DNA of 64,000 bases from Sphingobium phenoxybenzoativorans (lineage in GTDB: Bacteria; Pseudomonadota; Alphaproteobacteria; Sphingomonadales; Sphingomonadaceae): NCBI RefSeq assembly GCF_001757355.1, contig NZ_MINO01000001.1, positions 186,001 to 250,000 of the forward strand. Reading direction: 5' to 3'. The translations under genes and the position numbers were made by a program. This document shows, piece by piece, positions 34,612 through 42,980 of the stretch. The first letter of the stretch is position 1. Each line of letters opens with the position of its first letter. Below the pieces are notes generated by a model. It did not search any database. It was not told the DNA's origin and saw only the letters and a program-made list of their open reading frames with translations.

Positions 34612-35553
34612 ATGACTGCTCAGATCAACAATTTCATCAACGCCGCCGATGCTGCCAGCCCGCTCGACATCGTGCCGGTCGCCGGACGGATTGGCGCGGA
34701 AATCAGGGGCGTTGCGCTCTCCGGGGATATCGATCCGGCGACGCTTGCCGCGATCCGCGCAGCGCTCGTCCGGCACAAGGTGATCTTTTTCCGCGATCAG
34801 GACGCCCTGAATGATCAGCGGCATGAGGATTTCGCTGCCCTGCTCGGCGAACCCGTGGCGCATCCGACCGTGCCGGTGGCGGAAGGATCGCGCTACCTGC
34901 TCGAACTGGACTCGAAGGAAGGCTATGCCGCGTCGAGCTGGCACACCGATGTCACTTTCGTCGAAGCCTATCCGCAGGCGTCGATCCTGCGGGCGATCAC
35001 CATTCCGCAGGCTGGCGGCGACACATTGTGGGCGAACACCGCGACGGCTTATGAAGATCTGCCGGAGGCGTTGAAGCCGCTGGTGGACACGCTGTGGGCC
35101 ACCCATTCCAACAAATATGACTATGCCGGCGCGCTCAGCATCAAGGACGCCAAGCGGTCCGAGGAATATAGCAAGATCTTCGCGTCGACCGTGTATGAAA
35201 CCGAGCATCCGGTTGTTCACGTTCATCCGGAATCCGGCGAGCGCAACCTGCTGGTCGGCCATTTCGTCAAGCAGTTCGTCGGCCTTAACAGCGCGGATTC
35301 GCAGCGGCTGTTCTCGATCCTTCAGGATCATATCACCCGTCCGGAAAACACGGTGCGCTGGCGCTGGCGCGCCGGTGACGTCGCCATCTGGGACAATCGC
35401 GCAACCCAGCATCGCGCCATTGCCGACTTCGGTCTCCAGCGCCGGACGCTGCGCCGCGCGACCGTCGCCGGCACGGTGCCGGTCTCGATCGATGGCCGCC
35501 CCAGCCGCACGGTGAAGAAGGAGCGCGCGGTCGAATTGCAGCCTGCGGAATAA
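34612..35553 (+). CDS. TauD/AtsK-type 2-oxoglutarate dioxygenase
   Basis: The ATG at 34612 follows GGAAGGA; an upstream ATG at 34564 overlaps the transporter. The 313-residue protein has the iron ligands His111 and Asp113 (WHTDVTFVEAYP) and His267 (QHRAIADFG). The 2-oxoglutarate arginines Arg278 and Arg282 lie +11 and +15 from the distal His, exactly the TauD spacing. The family frees sulfite from taurine (TauD) or sulfate from alkyl sulfates (AtsK). The neighbouring sulfatase favours an alkylsulfatase role, but taurine cannot be ruled out. Confidence 0.88.
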   Translation: MTAQINNFINAADAASPLDIVPVAGRIGAEIRGVALSGDIDPATLAAIRAALVRHKVIFFRDQDALNDQRHEDFAALLGEPVAHPTVPVAEGSRYLLELDSKEGYAASSWHTDVTFVEAYPQASILRAITIPQAGGDTLWANTATAYEDLPEALKPLVDTLWATHSNKYDYAGALSIKDAKRSEEYSKIFASTVYETEHPVVHVHPESGERNLLVGHFVKQFVGLNSADSQRLFSILQDHITRPENTVRWRWRAGDVAIWDNRATQHRAIADFGLQRRTLRRATVAGTVPVSIDGRPSRTVKKERAVELQPAE

Positions 35554-35649
35554 CCGATCCGCCCGGCGTTCCGCGACGCTCCGGCCATTTTTGCCGCATC
35601 GGTCCAACATGACCGGTGCGGCCCTATATTCCAACAATCCAACAGGTGG

Positions 35650-37281
35650 ATGATGCGACTGAAAAATATGCTCTACACCCTCGCGTTCACCGTCGCATTC
35701 CAAGCTCATGCGGCGGAGAAAAAGCCCAATTTTCTAGTGATTGTGGCCGATGACCTTGGCTATTCGGACATCGGCGCATTTGGCGGGGAAATCGACACGC
35801 CGAACCTGGATGCGATCGCGTCGTCGGGCCTTAAGCTGACTGGTTTCCACACAGCTCCGACCTGCTCGCCGACCCGTTCCATGCTCTTGTCCGGCACCGA
35901 CAATCACCGCGCCGGTCTTGGCACGATGGCGGAACTGATCTCCCCGAACCAGAAGGGGCAACCGGGCCATGAGGGCTATTTGCGGCCGGAGGTCGCGGCG
36001 CTTCCTGAACTGCTCGTGAGCGGGGGATATCGCACCATCCTGTCGGGCAAATGGCATCTCGGCCTGACAGCGCAGCAGGACCCCCATGCCCGTGGTTTCC
36101 AGCACAGCTTCGCTCTGTTGCAGGGCGGCCATAATCATTTCGGCAATAATAGCGGGCCGAGCACCGCCACCTACACGCAGGACGGCAAGCCCGTCGCCAA
36201 GCTGCCGGACGATTTCTATTCCTCCGACTATTTTGCGACCAAGCTGATCGAGCAGCTCAAGGCCAGCGGCAAGGGCGCGGAGGGCAAGAAGCCGTTCTTC
36301 GCCTATCTTGCCTTCACCGCGCCGCACTGGCCGTTGCAAGCGCCAAGGGCCGACATCGCCAAATATAAGGGCCGTTATGACGCCGGTTTCGATGTGCTTC
36401 GCGCGCAGCGGCTGAAGCGTCAGGCGGAACTGGGCCTGATCGACCCCGCAAAGGCGGCGCATATCCCCGCACTGCGCAGCGGCGGCTGGGACTCGCTTAG
36501 CGCAGAGGACAAGCGCGTTGCCGCCCGCGACATGGAAATCTACGCAGCGATGGTCGACCGGCTGGACAAGAATGTCGGCCGCGTGATCGATGCGCTGAAG
36601 CGCAGCGGCGAATATGACAACACCGTCATCCTGTTCCTGGCCGATAATGGCGCGGAAGGGCTGGACGTTGCCCGCACGGAGATGGTGGGCATCAACAAGG
36701 CCGCGGCGGCAGCGGACAACAGCTTCGACAATCTCGGCGCTGCGACGAGCTATGTCAGCTATGGCCCCGGTTGGGCGCAGGCGGCGACCGCGCCGTCCTG
36801 GCTCTACAAGGCTTATGCGACGGAGGGCGGAACCCGCGCGGTGTCGTTCATCAGCTATAAGGGGTTCGAGCGGAAGGGCGTGAACGGCGCGTTCCTCTCC
36901 GTTGCGGACGTCAGCCCGACATTCCTCGAACTGGCGGGCGTGGCCGATCCGAAAGGCAGCTTCCAGGGCCGGAGCGTTGAACCCATTCGCGGCAAAAGCT
37001 GGGTATCCTATCTCAGCGGGAAGGCCGATCGCGTCTACGCGCCAAACGACAGTTTCGGGACGGAGCTGTTCGGCTCCCGCGCCTTGCGGCAAGGGGACTG
37101 GAAGATCACCGACATTGGCGATGGCAAATGGCGGCTGTTCAATATTGCGGAGGACCCGGGCGAGACCAATGACCTGTCGCTGGAGCAGCCGGACCGGCGC
37201 AAGGACCTGATCGCGGCATGGGATGTCTATGCCAAGGATGTCGGCGTGATCATCCCTGATCAGCGGATTTATCAGCCGTGA
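35650..37281 (+). CDS. Exported arylsulfatase (FGly type)
   Basis: The 543-residue protein has a signal peptide ending QAHA. The type I sulfatase core is complete: metal-binding DD in VADDLGYSD (Asp34, Asp35), the formylglycine site CSPTR with Cys72 and Arg76, SGKWHLG, and LADNGAEG near the metal site. Its length and sequence style match AtsA-like arylsulfatases. It hydrolyses sulfate esters after Cys72 is oxidised to formylglycine. The gene for the likely converting enzyme follows with a 4-bp overlap. ATG 35653 is an equally good start. Confidence 0.94.
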   Translation: MMRLKNMLYTLAFTVAFQAHAAEKKPNFLVIVADDLGYSDIGAFGGEIDTPNLDAIASSGLKLTGFHTAPTCSPTRSMLLSGTDNHRAGLGTMAELISPNQKGQPGHEGYLRPEVAALPELLVSGGYRTILSGKWHLGLTAQQDPHARGFQHSFALLQGGHNHFGNNSGPSTATYTQDGKPVAKLPDDFYSSDYFATKLIEQLKASGKGAEGKKPFFAYLAFTAPHWPLQAPRADIAKYKGRYDAGFDVLRAQRLKRQAELGLIDPAKAAHIPALRSGGWDSLSAEDKRVAARDMEIYAAMVDRLDKNVGRVIDALKRSGEYDNTVILFLADNGAEGLDVARTEMVGINKAAAAADNSFDNLGAATSYVSYGPGWAQAATAPSWLYKAYATEGGTRAVSFISYKGFERKGVNGAFLSVADVSPTFLELAGVADPKGSFQGRSVEPIRGKSWVSYLSGKADRVYAPNDSFGTELFGSRALRQGDWKITDIGDGKWRLFNIAEDPGETNDLSLEQPDRRKDLIAAWDVYAKDVGVIIPDQRIYQP

Positions 37282-38258
37282 TCATCCGCCGGTTGCTGCC
37301 CATAATCTCCCTCGTAGCGCTTCTGCCGCTCACCACCGCCGCCCTCGACCGGCCGGCCTATGGCAGCCTGTGTGAGCGTGGGGGAGACCAGGCGATATGG
37401 GTGCCCGCCGGAGAAGCCCTGATCGGAGACGATCGGGGCTATCCGGAGGAACGGCCCGCCTATCGGGTCAGGGTGCCGGGATTCTGGATCGACCGGCATG
37501 AAGTGACCAACGCGCAATATGCCCGTTTCGTCGCCGCTACCGGCTATGTGACGCAGGTGGAGCGGCAGGGGGAGTCGGTCATATTCCGGCCGCCGGGGCC
37601 GGGTGAGCGCCCCGTTGAACCAAGCCAATGGTGGCATATCGTCAAGGGTGCGGACTGGCGGCACCCTGAAGGGCCGGGCAGTGACCTGGCAGGCCGCGAT
37701 GACTATCCGGTGGTTCAGCTTTCCTATGCCGACGCGCTTGCCTATGCGCGTTGGGCAGGCCGGTCCCTGCCGAGCGAGGAGCAGTTTGAGCGTGCGGCCG
37801 GGGGCGGGCAACCTGACACGCTGACGCAGCCGGGACCGGATGCGGCCAATAGCTGGCAAGGCGAGTTTCCCGTCCGGAATGACGCGGTTGACGGCCATAA
37901 GGGGCTGGCCCCTGTCGGATGCTATAAACCCAATGCGTTCGGCCTTCAGGACATGATCGGCAATGCCTGGGAATGGACGAAAAGCTGGTACCTGCCCGGT
38001 CACGGTCCGATGGTGTCGAATGAGGGTGCACCGGGCAATCCCAGTTTCGATCCCGCCCAGCCCGATGCGCGCACTCGCGTCATCAAGGGCGGTTCGTTTC
38101 TCTGCGCCCCCAATTATTGCGCCCGCTACCGCCCGGCGGCCAGGCACGCGCAGGACGAACTCTACGCGGCCTCCCATCTGGGGTTCAGGACCATCGACAG
38201 CGCGCGTGCAGGTCCGGCTCAGCCAGCAGTCCCGCAAGCCGGGCGGCACGGCATTTGA
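37278..38258 (+). CDS. Formylglycine-generating enzyme, apparently exported
   Basis: The GTG start (GTGA overlap with the sulfatase stop) gives 326 residues. The FGE-sulfatase domain has the FWIDRHEVTNAQYARFV entry, a QDMIGNAWEWTKSWY core and the active-site pair Cys276 and Cys281 in FLCAPNYCARYRPAARH. The end LGFRTI is typical. This pair binds copper and oxidises a sulfatase Cys with O2. Unusually for this enzyme, the N-terminus (RRLLPIISLVALLPLTTAA) looks like a Sec signal peptide, so maturation may take place in the periplasm, where the partner sulfatase also goes. Confidence 0.92.
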   Translation: MIIRRLLPIISLVALLPLTTAALDRPAYGSLCERGGDQAIWVPAGEALIGDDRGYPEERPAYRVRVPGFWIDRHEVTNAQYARFVAATGYVTQVERQGESVIFRPPGPGERPVEPSQWWHIVKGADWRHPEGPGSDLAGRDDYPVVQLSYADALAYARWAGRSLPSEEQFERAAGGGQPDTLTQPGPDAANSWQGEFPVRNDAVDGHKGLAPVGCYKPNAFGLQDMIGNAWEWTKSWYLPGHGPMVSNEGAPGNPSFDPAQPDARTRVIKGGSFLCAPNYCARYRPAARHAQDELYAASHLGFRTIDSARAGPAQPAVPQAGRHGI

Positions 38259-38260
38259 GG

Positions 38261-38296
38261 GCCTGAGCATTGCCCGCCGCCGGGCAAAGCTCAGGC
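38261..38296. terminator. Bidirectional terminator-like stem
   Basis: GCCTGAGC-A-TTGCCCG pairs with CGGGCAA-A-GCTCAGGC around a CCGC loop. It sits between the convergent FGE and PQQ-dehydrogenase genes, 2 bp after the FGE stop. There is no long T-tract on either side. Confidence 0.6.
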
Positions 38297-38312
38297 TGCG
38301 CGGGCGGCGCGG

Positions 38313-40244
38313 CTATGGCTTGCCGGGCATGCTCATCAGGAAAGCGGTGAGATGGCCCACATCCGATTCCGATACGACATCGGGCACCATGCGCGGCATG
38401 GCTTCCGACTTCGGATTGCGGATCCATTCCGCGACCTGATCGCTGGTGGCCCGGCCTGATATGCCTGCGAGTTTCGGACCTGCCTGGCCTTCTCCCGCCG
38501 CTCCATGACATGCGGCGCACATGGTCTCATACAGCGCCTTGCCTTTTTCCGCGTCTGGCTTCTCCAGAACGGCAGCGGCCTTTGGCGTCGCTGCGGATGT
38601 GGCGGCCGCCGGGGCTGGCGCTGCGCCTACGGCATAGATGACCATCGTCGGAATGCCCGAAGCGCCGAAGGTCGACCGCGATACATTGCCTGAGGTCAGC
38701 GCCACATATTGCTTCTTGTTGACCTCATAGGTGACGATGCCGCCCGCCAGCGCGCCGCCCGTGGCGATCTTGCGAAGCACTTCGCCATTGGAGCTTCGCA
38801 GCGTGTAGAAATTCCCGCCCAGATCTCCCGCAAAGGTCACGCCGCCCGCAGTCGGCGTAATTGCCGAGACGACAGGGAAACCGGGTTTGAACTGCCACCG
38901 GATATGGCCATCATCCGGGTCGATCGCCGTAATGGTGCCGTCCGGCTTGTCGCCATCGGCCATCATGCGTCCGCCATAATAGACCTGGCCCATAACATAG
39001 GGCTGCGGCGCCAGAGTGATCTTGTGGCACCAGTCGACCGCGCCCGCGATCAGCGAGCGGTTCAGGCGGTCAAAGGCAACGCCATTCCATTCGATCCCGC
39101 CCAGCACGCCCGGACAGATGGTTATTCCTTCGGGCGTCGCCGTCTTGAACAGATTGTGCAACCGCACCACTGGCCGTTTAAAGACCATCTTGTGGCTTGT
39201 CCGGTCGATCACATAGACATGACCGTCCTTGTTGCCCAGCGCGACAAGCTTCCGCCCGTCCTTACCCTCGAACAGCATCGGTGGCGACGTCACGCCATAG
39301 TCGTGATTGTCCGATGGCCGGGTCTGATAGAACCATTTCAGCTTGCCCGTCTTGGCGTCGAGCACGACAATGGAATTGGTGTAGAGATTGGTGTGCTTCT
39401 TGTTCCCGACACGCGGGGCGGTATCCAGAACGGGGGCCGGATTGGCAACCGGAACGAACAGCTCGCCAGTATCGGGATCAAGCGCGTAGGACGTCCATGT
39501 GCCGCCGCCGCCCTGTTCATAGGAACGCCCCTTCCAGGTTTCGGTGCCGGGTTCTCCCTCCTGCGGGACAAGGTTGAACTGCCAGAGTTTCTCACCTGTA
39601 TTGGCGTCGAATGCGAACATGCGCCCACGAATGCCGCCCTCGCTGTTGGCGATGCCGATGAACAGCATGCCGTTCCAGACGATCGGCGCTGAGGTGAACA
39701 ATTCTCCCTTTGCCCAATCGATGGCTTGCTTTCGCCATATCTGCTGACCCGTCAGCGCATCATAGGCGATGATGCTGCCATCGGGCAGGCCACGGAAAAG
39801 CTTTTCGTCAGCATAGGCGACGCCGCGGTTTACCGGGATGCCCTCCTTGGCCATGGGCCGGTAGGTGCTTTTCCAGATGATCGCGCAAGTCGTCGGATTG
39901 ATCGCCATCGTCACCCGGCCAATGGTGATATACATCATGCCGTTGGCCAGGACCGGGCCGGGGTAGAAAGAGCCAAGCTCTCCGACCTGAACGCGGCACA
40001 CCTCCTGGATATTCGCCGCGTTGTCAGCGTTGATCGCGGTCAGATCGGAAAAGCGCTGCCCGCCAAGACTGCCATTGTAGAGCGGCCAACTGGTGACTTC
40101 GGGAAGGGGGGGAGGGCCCTCCATCGGGTGATGCCCGATTTCCTGCGCGGCCAGCGATGAACCGATCACCGACAGCGCGAAAACCGCCCCTGCGCCAGAC
40201 ATTATCGCGCCGCGCCAGCCGCTCTTGCGCTTGTATATTTTCAT
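38313..40244 (-). CDS. PQQ-dependent dehydrogenase with C-terminal cytochrome c
   Basis: From the ATG at 40244 (GTG 40247 is adjacent) the protein is 643 residues. A signal peptide is followed by an eight-bladed PQQ propeller with tryptophan-docking repeats such as ALTGQQIWR, ANTGEKLWQF and AKTGKLKWFYQ. The active-site Asp region is SDNHDYGVT. The C-terminal haem domain has CAACH and a Met ligand near SEAMPRM. It oxidises an alcohol or aldehyde in the periplasm and passes electrons to the haem. No vicinal Cys pair is present. The substrate is unknown; a second PQQ enzyme lies 48 bp upstream in the same operon. Confidence 0.9.
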   Translation of the reverse strand: MKIYKRKSGWRGAIMSGAGAVFALSVIGSSLAAQEIGHHPMEGPPPLPEVTSWPLYNGSLGGQRFSDLTAINADNAANIQEVCRVQVGELGSFYPGPVLANGMMYITIGRVTMAINPTTCAIIWKSTYRPMAKEGIPVNRGVAYADEKLFRGLPDGSIIAYDALTGQQIWRKQAIDWAKGELFTSAPIVWNGMLFIGIANSEGGIRGRMFAFDANTGEKLWQFNLVPQEGEPGTETWKGRSYEQGGGGTWTSYALDPDTGELFVPVANPAPVLDTAPRVGNKKHTNLYTNSIVVLDAKTGKLKWFYQTRPSDNHDYGVTSPPMLFEGKDGRKLVALGNKDGHVYVIDRTSHKMVFKRPVVRLHNLFKTATPEGITICPGVLGGIEWNGVAFDRLNRSLIAGAVDWCHKITLAPQPYVMGQVYYGGRMMADGDKPDGTITAIDPDDGHIRWQFKPGFPVVSAITPTAGGVTFAGDLGGNFYTLRSSNGEVLRKIATGGALAGGIVTYEVNKKQYVALTSGNVSRSTFGASGIPTMVIYAVGAAPAPAAATSAATPKAAAVLEKPDAEKGKALYETMCAACHGAAGEGQAGPKLAGISGRATSDQVAEWIRNPKSEAMPRMVPDVVSESDVGHLTAFLMSMPGKP

Positions 40245-40292
40245 CACTTCATCCCCTCTTTATCCGGTGTGGCCCTGCCCACCGGCAAATGA

Positions 40293-42407
40293 CTACATGG
40301 CCTGCCCGAAATCCTCGGTTTCCTTGTCGCTTTCCGGATTATGCGCCTGCGCCCGGATATATTGGCGCACAGCGGCCAGATCCTTGGCGGAGATATTATC
40401 GAATTTCGGCATATTGTTCGGCTGGAGAATGCCGTCCCGCACCACCGCGAGGAAGGTTTCCTCGGACAAGGGGATGAAGGACCGCCGCAGATCGGGCGCC
40501 ATGCCGGCGGCCACAGCGCCAAAGCCGTGGCACAGGGTGCAATGCTGGGCGTAGATAGCAGCGCCCTGGCTGGCCAGCGCCGGATCCGGCCTGTAATCGG
40601 GATCAGCCGGTTTCGACCAGTCCGGCTCTACCTTGGGCGGCAGGACCGCTTTGCCGTCCAGCGCGAAGGTCAGGACGCGGCGCGCCATGGTGCGATAGTC
40701 CAGCCTGTACCGCTGAAGCATCGCCCCGCCGCTGCTGGAACTGGTGCCAAAGCCCGTGAGCACCGTGACATATTGCCGCCCCTTTACCGAGAAGGTGATG
40801 GGTGGCGCGACCGACGGGGCCTGCGTATCGAACGACCAGAGGCGTTTCCCATCGACCGCCGAATAGGCGTTGAATCTGGAGTCGATCCCGCCCTGAAATA
40901 CCAGGCCGCCGCCTGTCGAAACCACGCCTGCGGGCACCATGCGGGGGGCCTGTACCCGCCACATTAGCTTTTGCTGGACCGGGTCCCAGGCGATGAGCGA
41001 GGAAGTGTAGTTGCGCGGTCCGCCGTCCTTCACCTTGAAATCCGCCGCAAATCCCGGCCCGCCGCCGACGGTGACGTCGGTTGGAGGCAGCCAGCCCGCG
41101 CCGGAGCCATCATCGGAGAGTCTGGCGGACAGCTCATTTGCCGGCAGATACACCAGCCCCGTCTTTGGGTTGTACGACATGGGCTGCCAATTATGTCCGC
41201 CAAGCGAGGTCGGGCGGACCACTGCCGGGTTCGCATAGCGCGCCTCAGGATTCTCGACCGGACGGCCCGTGCCCAGATCGATCTTCGACGCCCAGTTGAC
41301 GTCCACGAAGGGTTCGGCGGAGATCAGCTTTCCGGTGATCCGGTCGATGATATAATAGAAGCCGTTCTTGGGAGCCGCCATCAGCACCTTGCGCGGCTTG
41401 CCGTCGATAATCAGGTCGGCCAGCGGCATGTCCTGAGTGAAGGTAAAGTCCCAGGTTTCGCCGGGATTTGCCTGATAATGCCACTTATATTTGCCGGTTT
41501 TCGCGTCGACTGCGACGACGGAGGCAAGAAACAGATTGTCTCCCTTGCCCTGGCTGCGGACCCGGTGATTATAGGGATAGCCATTGCCGGTGCCGATAAA
41601 GACGGTGTCGGTTTCAGGGTCGTAAGTGAATGCATTCCACGGCGTTCCTCCGCCGCCGAACTTCCACCATTCTCCCGACCAGGTTTTCGCTGCCATTGCC
41701 ATGGCTTCATTCTCGAAGCCCTTTGCGGGATCGCCCGGAACGACCCAGAACCGCCACAGCCTTTTGCCTGTTTCGGCGTCAATCGCCGTCGCATGACCGC
41801 GCACCGCGCCATAGTCGCCGGAATTGCCGATGATCAGCTTGCCGTCGAAAATGCGCGGCGCGCCCGTCACATAGCTGCTGTCATCCTTGTCGAGCGTCGG
41901 CACTTTCCAGAGCGGCTTGCCGGTCTTCGCGTCGAGGGCGATGACGAAGCCGTCATGCGTAACCGTGTAGACCTTGCCGTTCCACCACGCGATGCCCCGG
42001 CTGCCCCATCCGGCATGCTGCTTGGGGCCTGCAGTCTTGTAGACCTCCGGGTCATAACTCCACAACAGCTTGCCGGTAAGGGCATCCACCGCATGCACAA
42101 AGCTGTATCCCATCGCGAAATAGATGACGCCATCCACTGCGATCGGTTGGGTGACCGTATTGCCTGCGGGCAGATCCAATGACCAGGCAAGGCCAAGGCG
42201 CTCTACATTGCCAGCATTTACCTGATCCAGAGGGCTGTAATGCTGCTCGCCATAGGTCCGCCCATAGCCAGACCAATCAGCGCCGCCGGAATTGTCGAGC
42301 AACCGCTCGCTGGGCTTGACGCCGTGCATGACGGACATGGGACTGGCGCCGACGATCATTGTCAAAAGCAGGGGGGCAGCAGCATATATTTTCAGAACTC
42401 GGCCCAC
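40293..42407 (-). CDS. Quinohaemoprotein alcohol dehydrogenase-like
   Basis: The GTG start gives 704 residues with a signal peptide, a PQQ propeller and a C-terminal haem domain (CTLCHG). Quinohaemoprotein ADH motifs include GAVRGHATAIDAETGKRLWR, FWVVPGDPAKGFE and the catalytic Asp in GETWDFTFTQDMPLADL. The residue two after this Asp is Thr, not the second Asp of lanthanide enzymes, so calcium is expected. Where classic enzymes have the Cys-Cys pair, this one has QHAGWGSRGIAWW. It probably oxidises an alcohol for the neighbouring catabolic cluster. Its mRNA starts in a 573-bp gap shared with a divergent TonB receptor. Confidence 0.92.
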   Translation of the reverse strand: MGRVLKIYAAAPLLLTMIVGASPMSVMHGVKPSERLLDNSGGADWSGYGRTYGEQHYSPLDQVNAGNVERLGLAWSLDLPAGNTVTQPIAVDGVIYFAMGYSFVHAVDALTGKLLWSYDPEVYKTAGPKQHAGWGSRGIAWWNGKVYTVTHDGFVIALDAKTGKPLWKVPTLDKDDSSYVTGAPRIFDGKLIIGNSGDYGAVRGHATAIDAETGKRLWRFWVVPGDPAKGFENEAMAMAAKTWSGEWWKFGGGGTPWNAFTYDPETDTVFIGTGNGYPYNHRVRSQGKGDNLFLASVVAVDAKTGKYKWHYQANPGETWDFTFTQDMPLADLIIDGKPRKVLMAAPKNGFYYIIDRITGKLISAEPFVDVNWASKIDLGTGRPVENPEARYANPAVVRPTSLGGHNWQPMSYNPKTGLVYLPANELSARLSDDGSGAGWLPPTDVTVGGGPGFAADFKVKDGGPRNYTSSLIAWDPVQQKLMWRVQAPRMVPAGVVSTGGGLVFQGGIDSRFNAYSAVDGKRLWSFDTQAPSVAPPITFSVKGRQYVTVLTGFGTSSSSGGAMLQRYRLDYRTMARRVLTFALDGKAVLPPKVEPDWSKPADPDYRPDPALASQGAAIYAQHCTLCHGFGAVAAGMAPDLRRSFIPLSEETFLAVVRDGILQPNNMPKFDNISAKDLAAVRQYIRAQAHNPESDKETEDFGQAM

Positions 42408-42980
42408 ATCCTTCTCCCAATATCATCCCGGCGATCCGGTCATTCCTCCTCCGCAAAATTGGGGAGGGTGCTGAACCAGACCCATGGCCGGAGCCGGACG
42501 GCGGAAGGTCAAAATCCGCCATGGCGCCTGCAGCCGCGAAATGTTTCGAGATGGGGAGTGACAAGGGTTCTGGCAGGGCGGGCGCGCCGTGCGAGAATGT
42601 CCGTCATAGATCCCCTCCCAGACTGTACCAAATCCACATGCCCGCTCGTTCTTTTGCCGCGAGAGGTGCGTCTGAAATTGGATGGCGCATGATCACAAAG
42701 ATGCAGACGGAACTCTATCGCCCGTTGGGCAAGGGAGCCTTTCCTTTGCCGCATGCTGACCCGTTTTAGGGTGGCGAGCAGATTTTCGGTGACTGGTAGG
42801 TAACTGTTTTAACGTCAGAAATATCTGTTCAATTCTTCGGATTGGGCATGGGCAAGGCTCGCTTGCTCAACCGGCGATGGCGTTATCGATTTGTGGCTGT
42901 GAACATAATCCCGCCAATGCAAGCGCACCGCTCCCCACAAGAAGGAGCAGCGGGCACATATTTTGGGAGGGGGTAAATTG
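42408..42980. other. Divergent promoter region, PQQ operon / TonB receptor
   Basis: These 573 bp contain no gene I can support; open frames on both strands lack signatures and ribosome sites. The right part (42780-42900) is clearly more AT-rich than its surroundings and is a likely promoter area for the TonB receptor. GGGAGGGGG at 42965-42973 is that gene's ribosome site. Confidence 0.5.
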
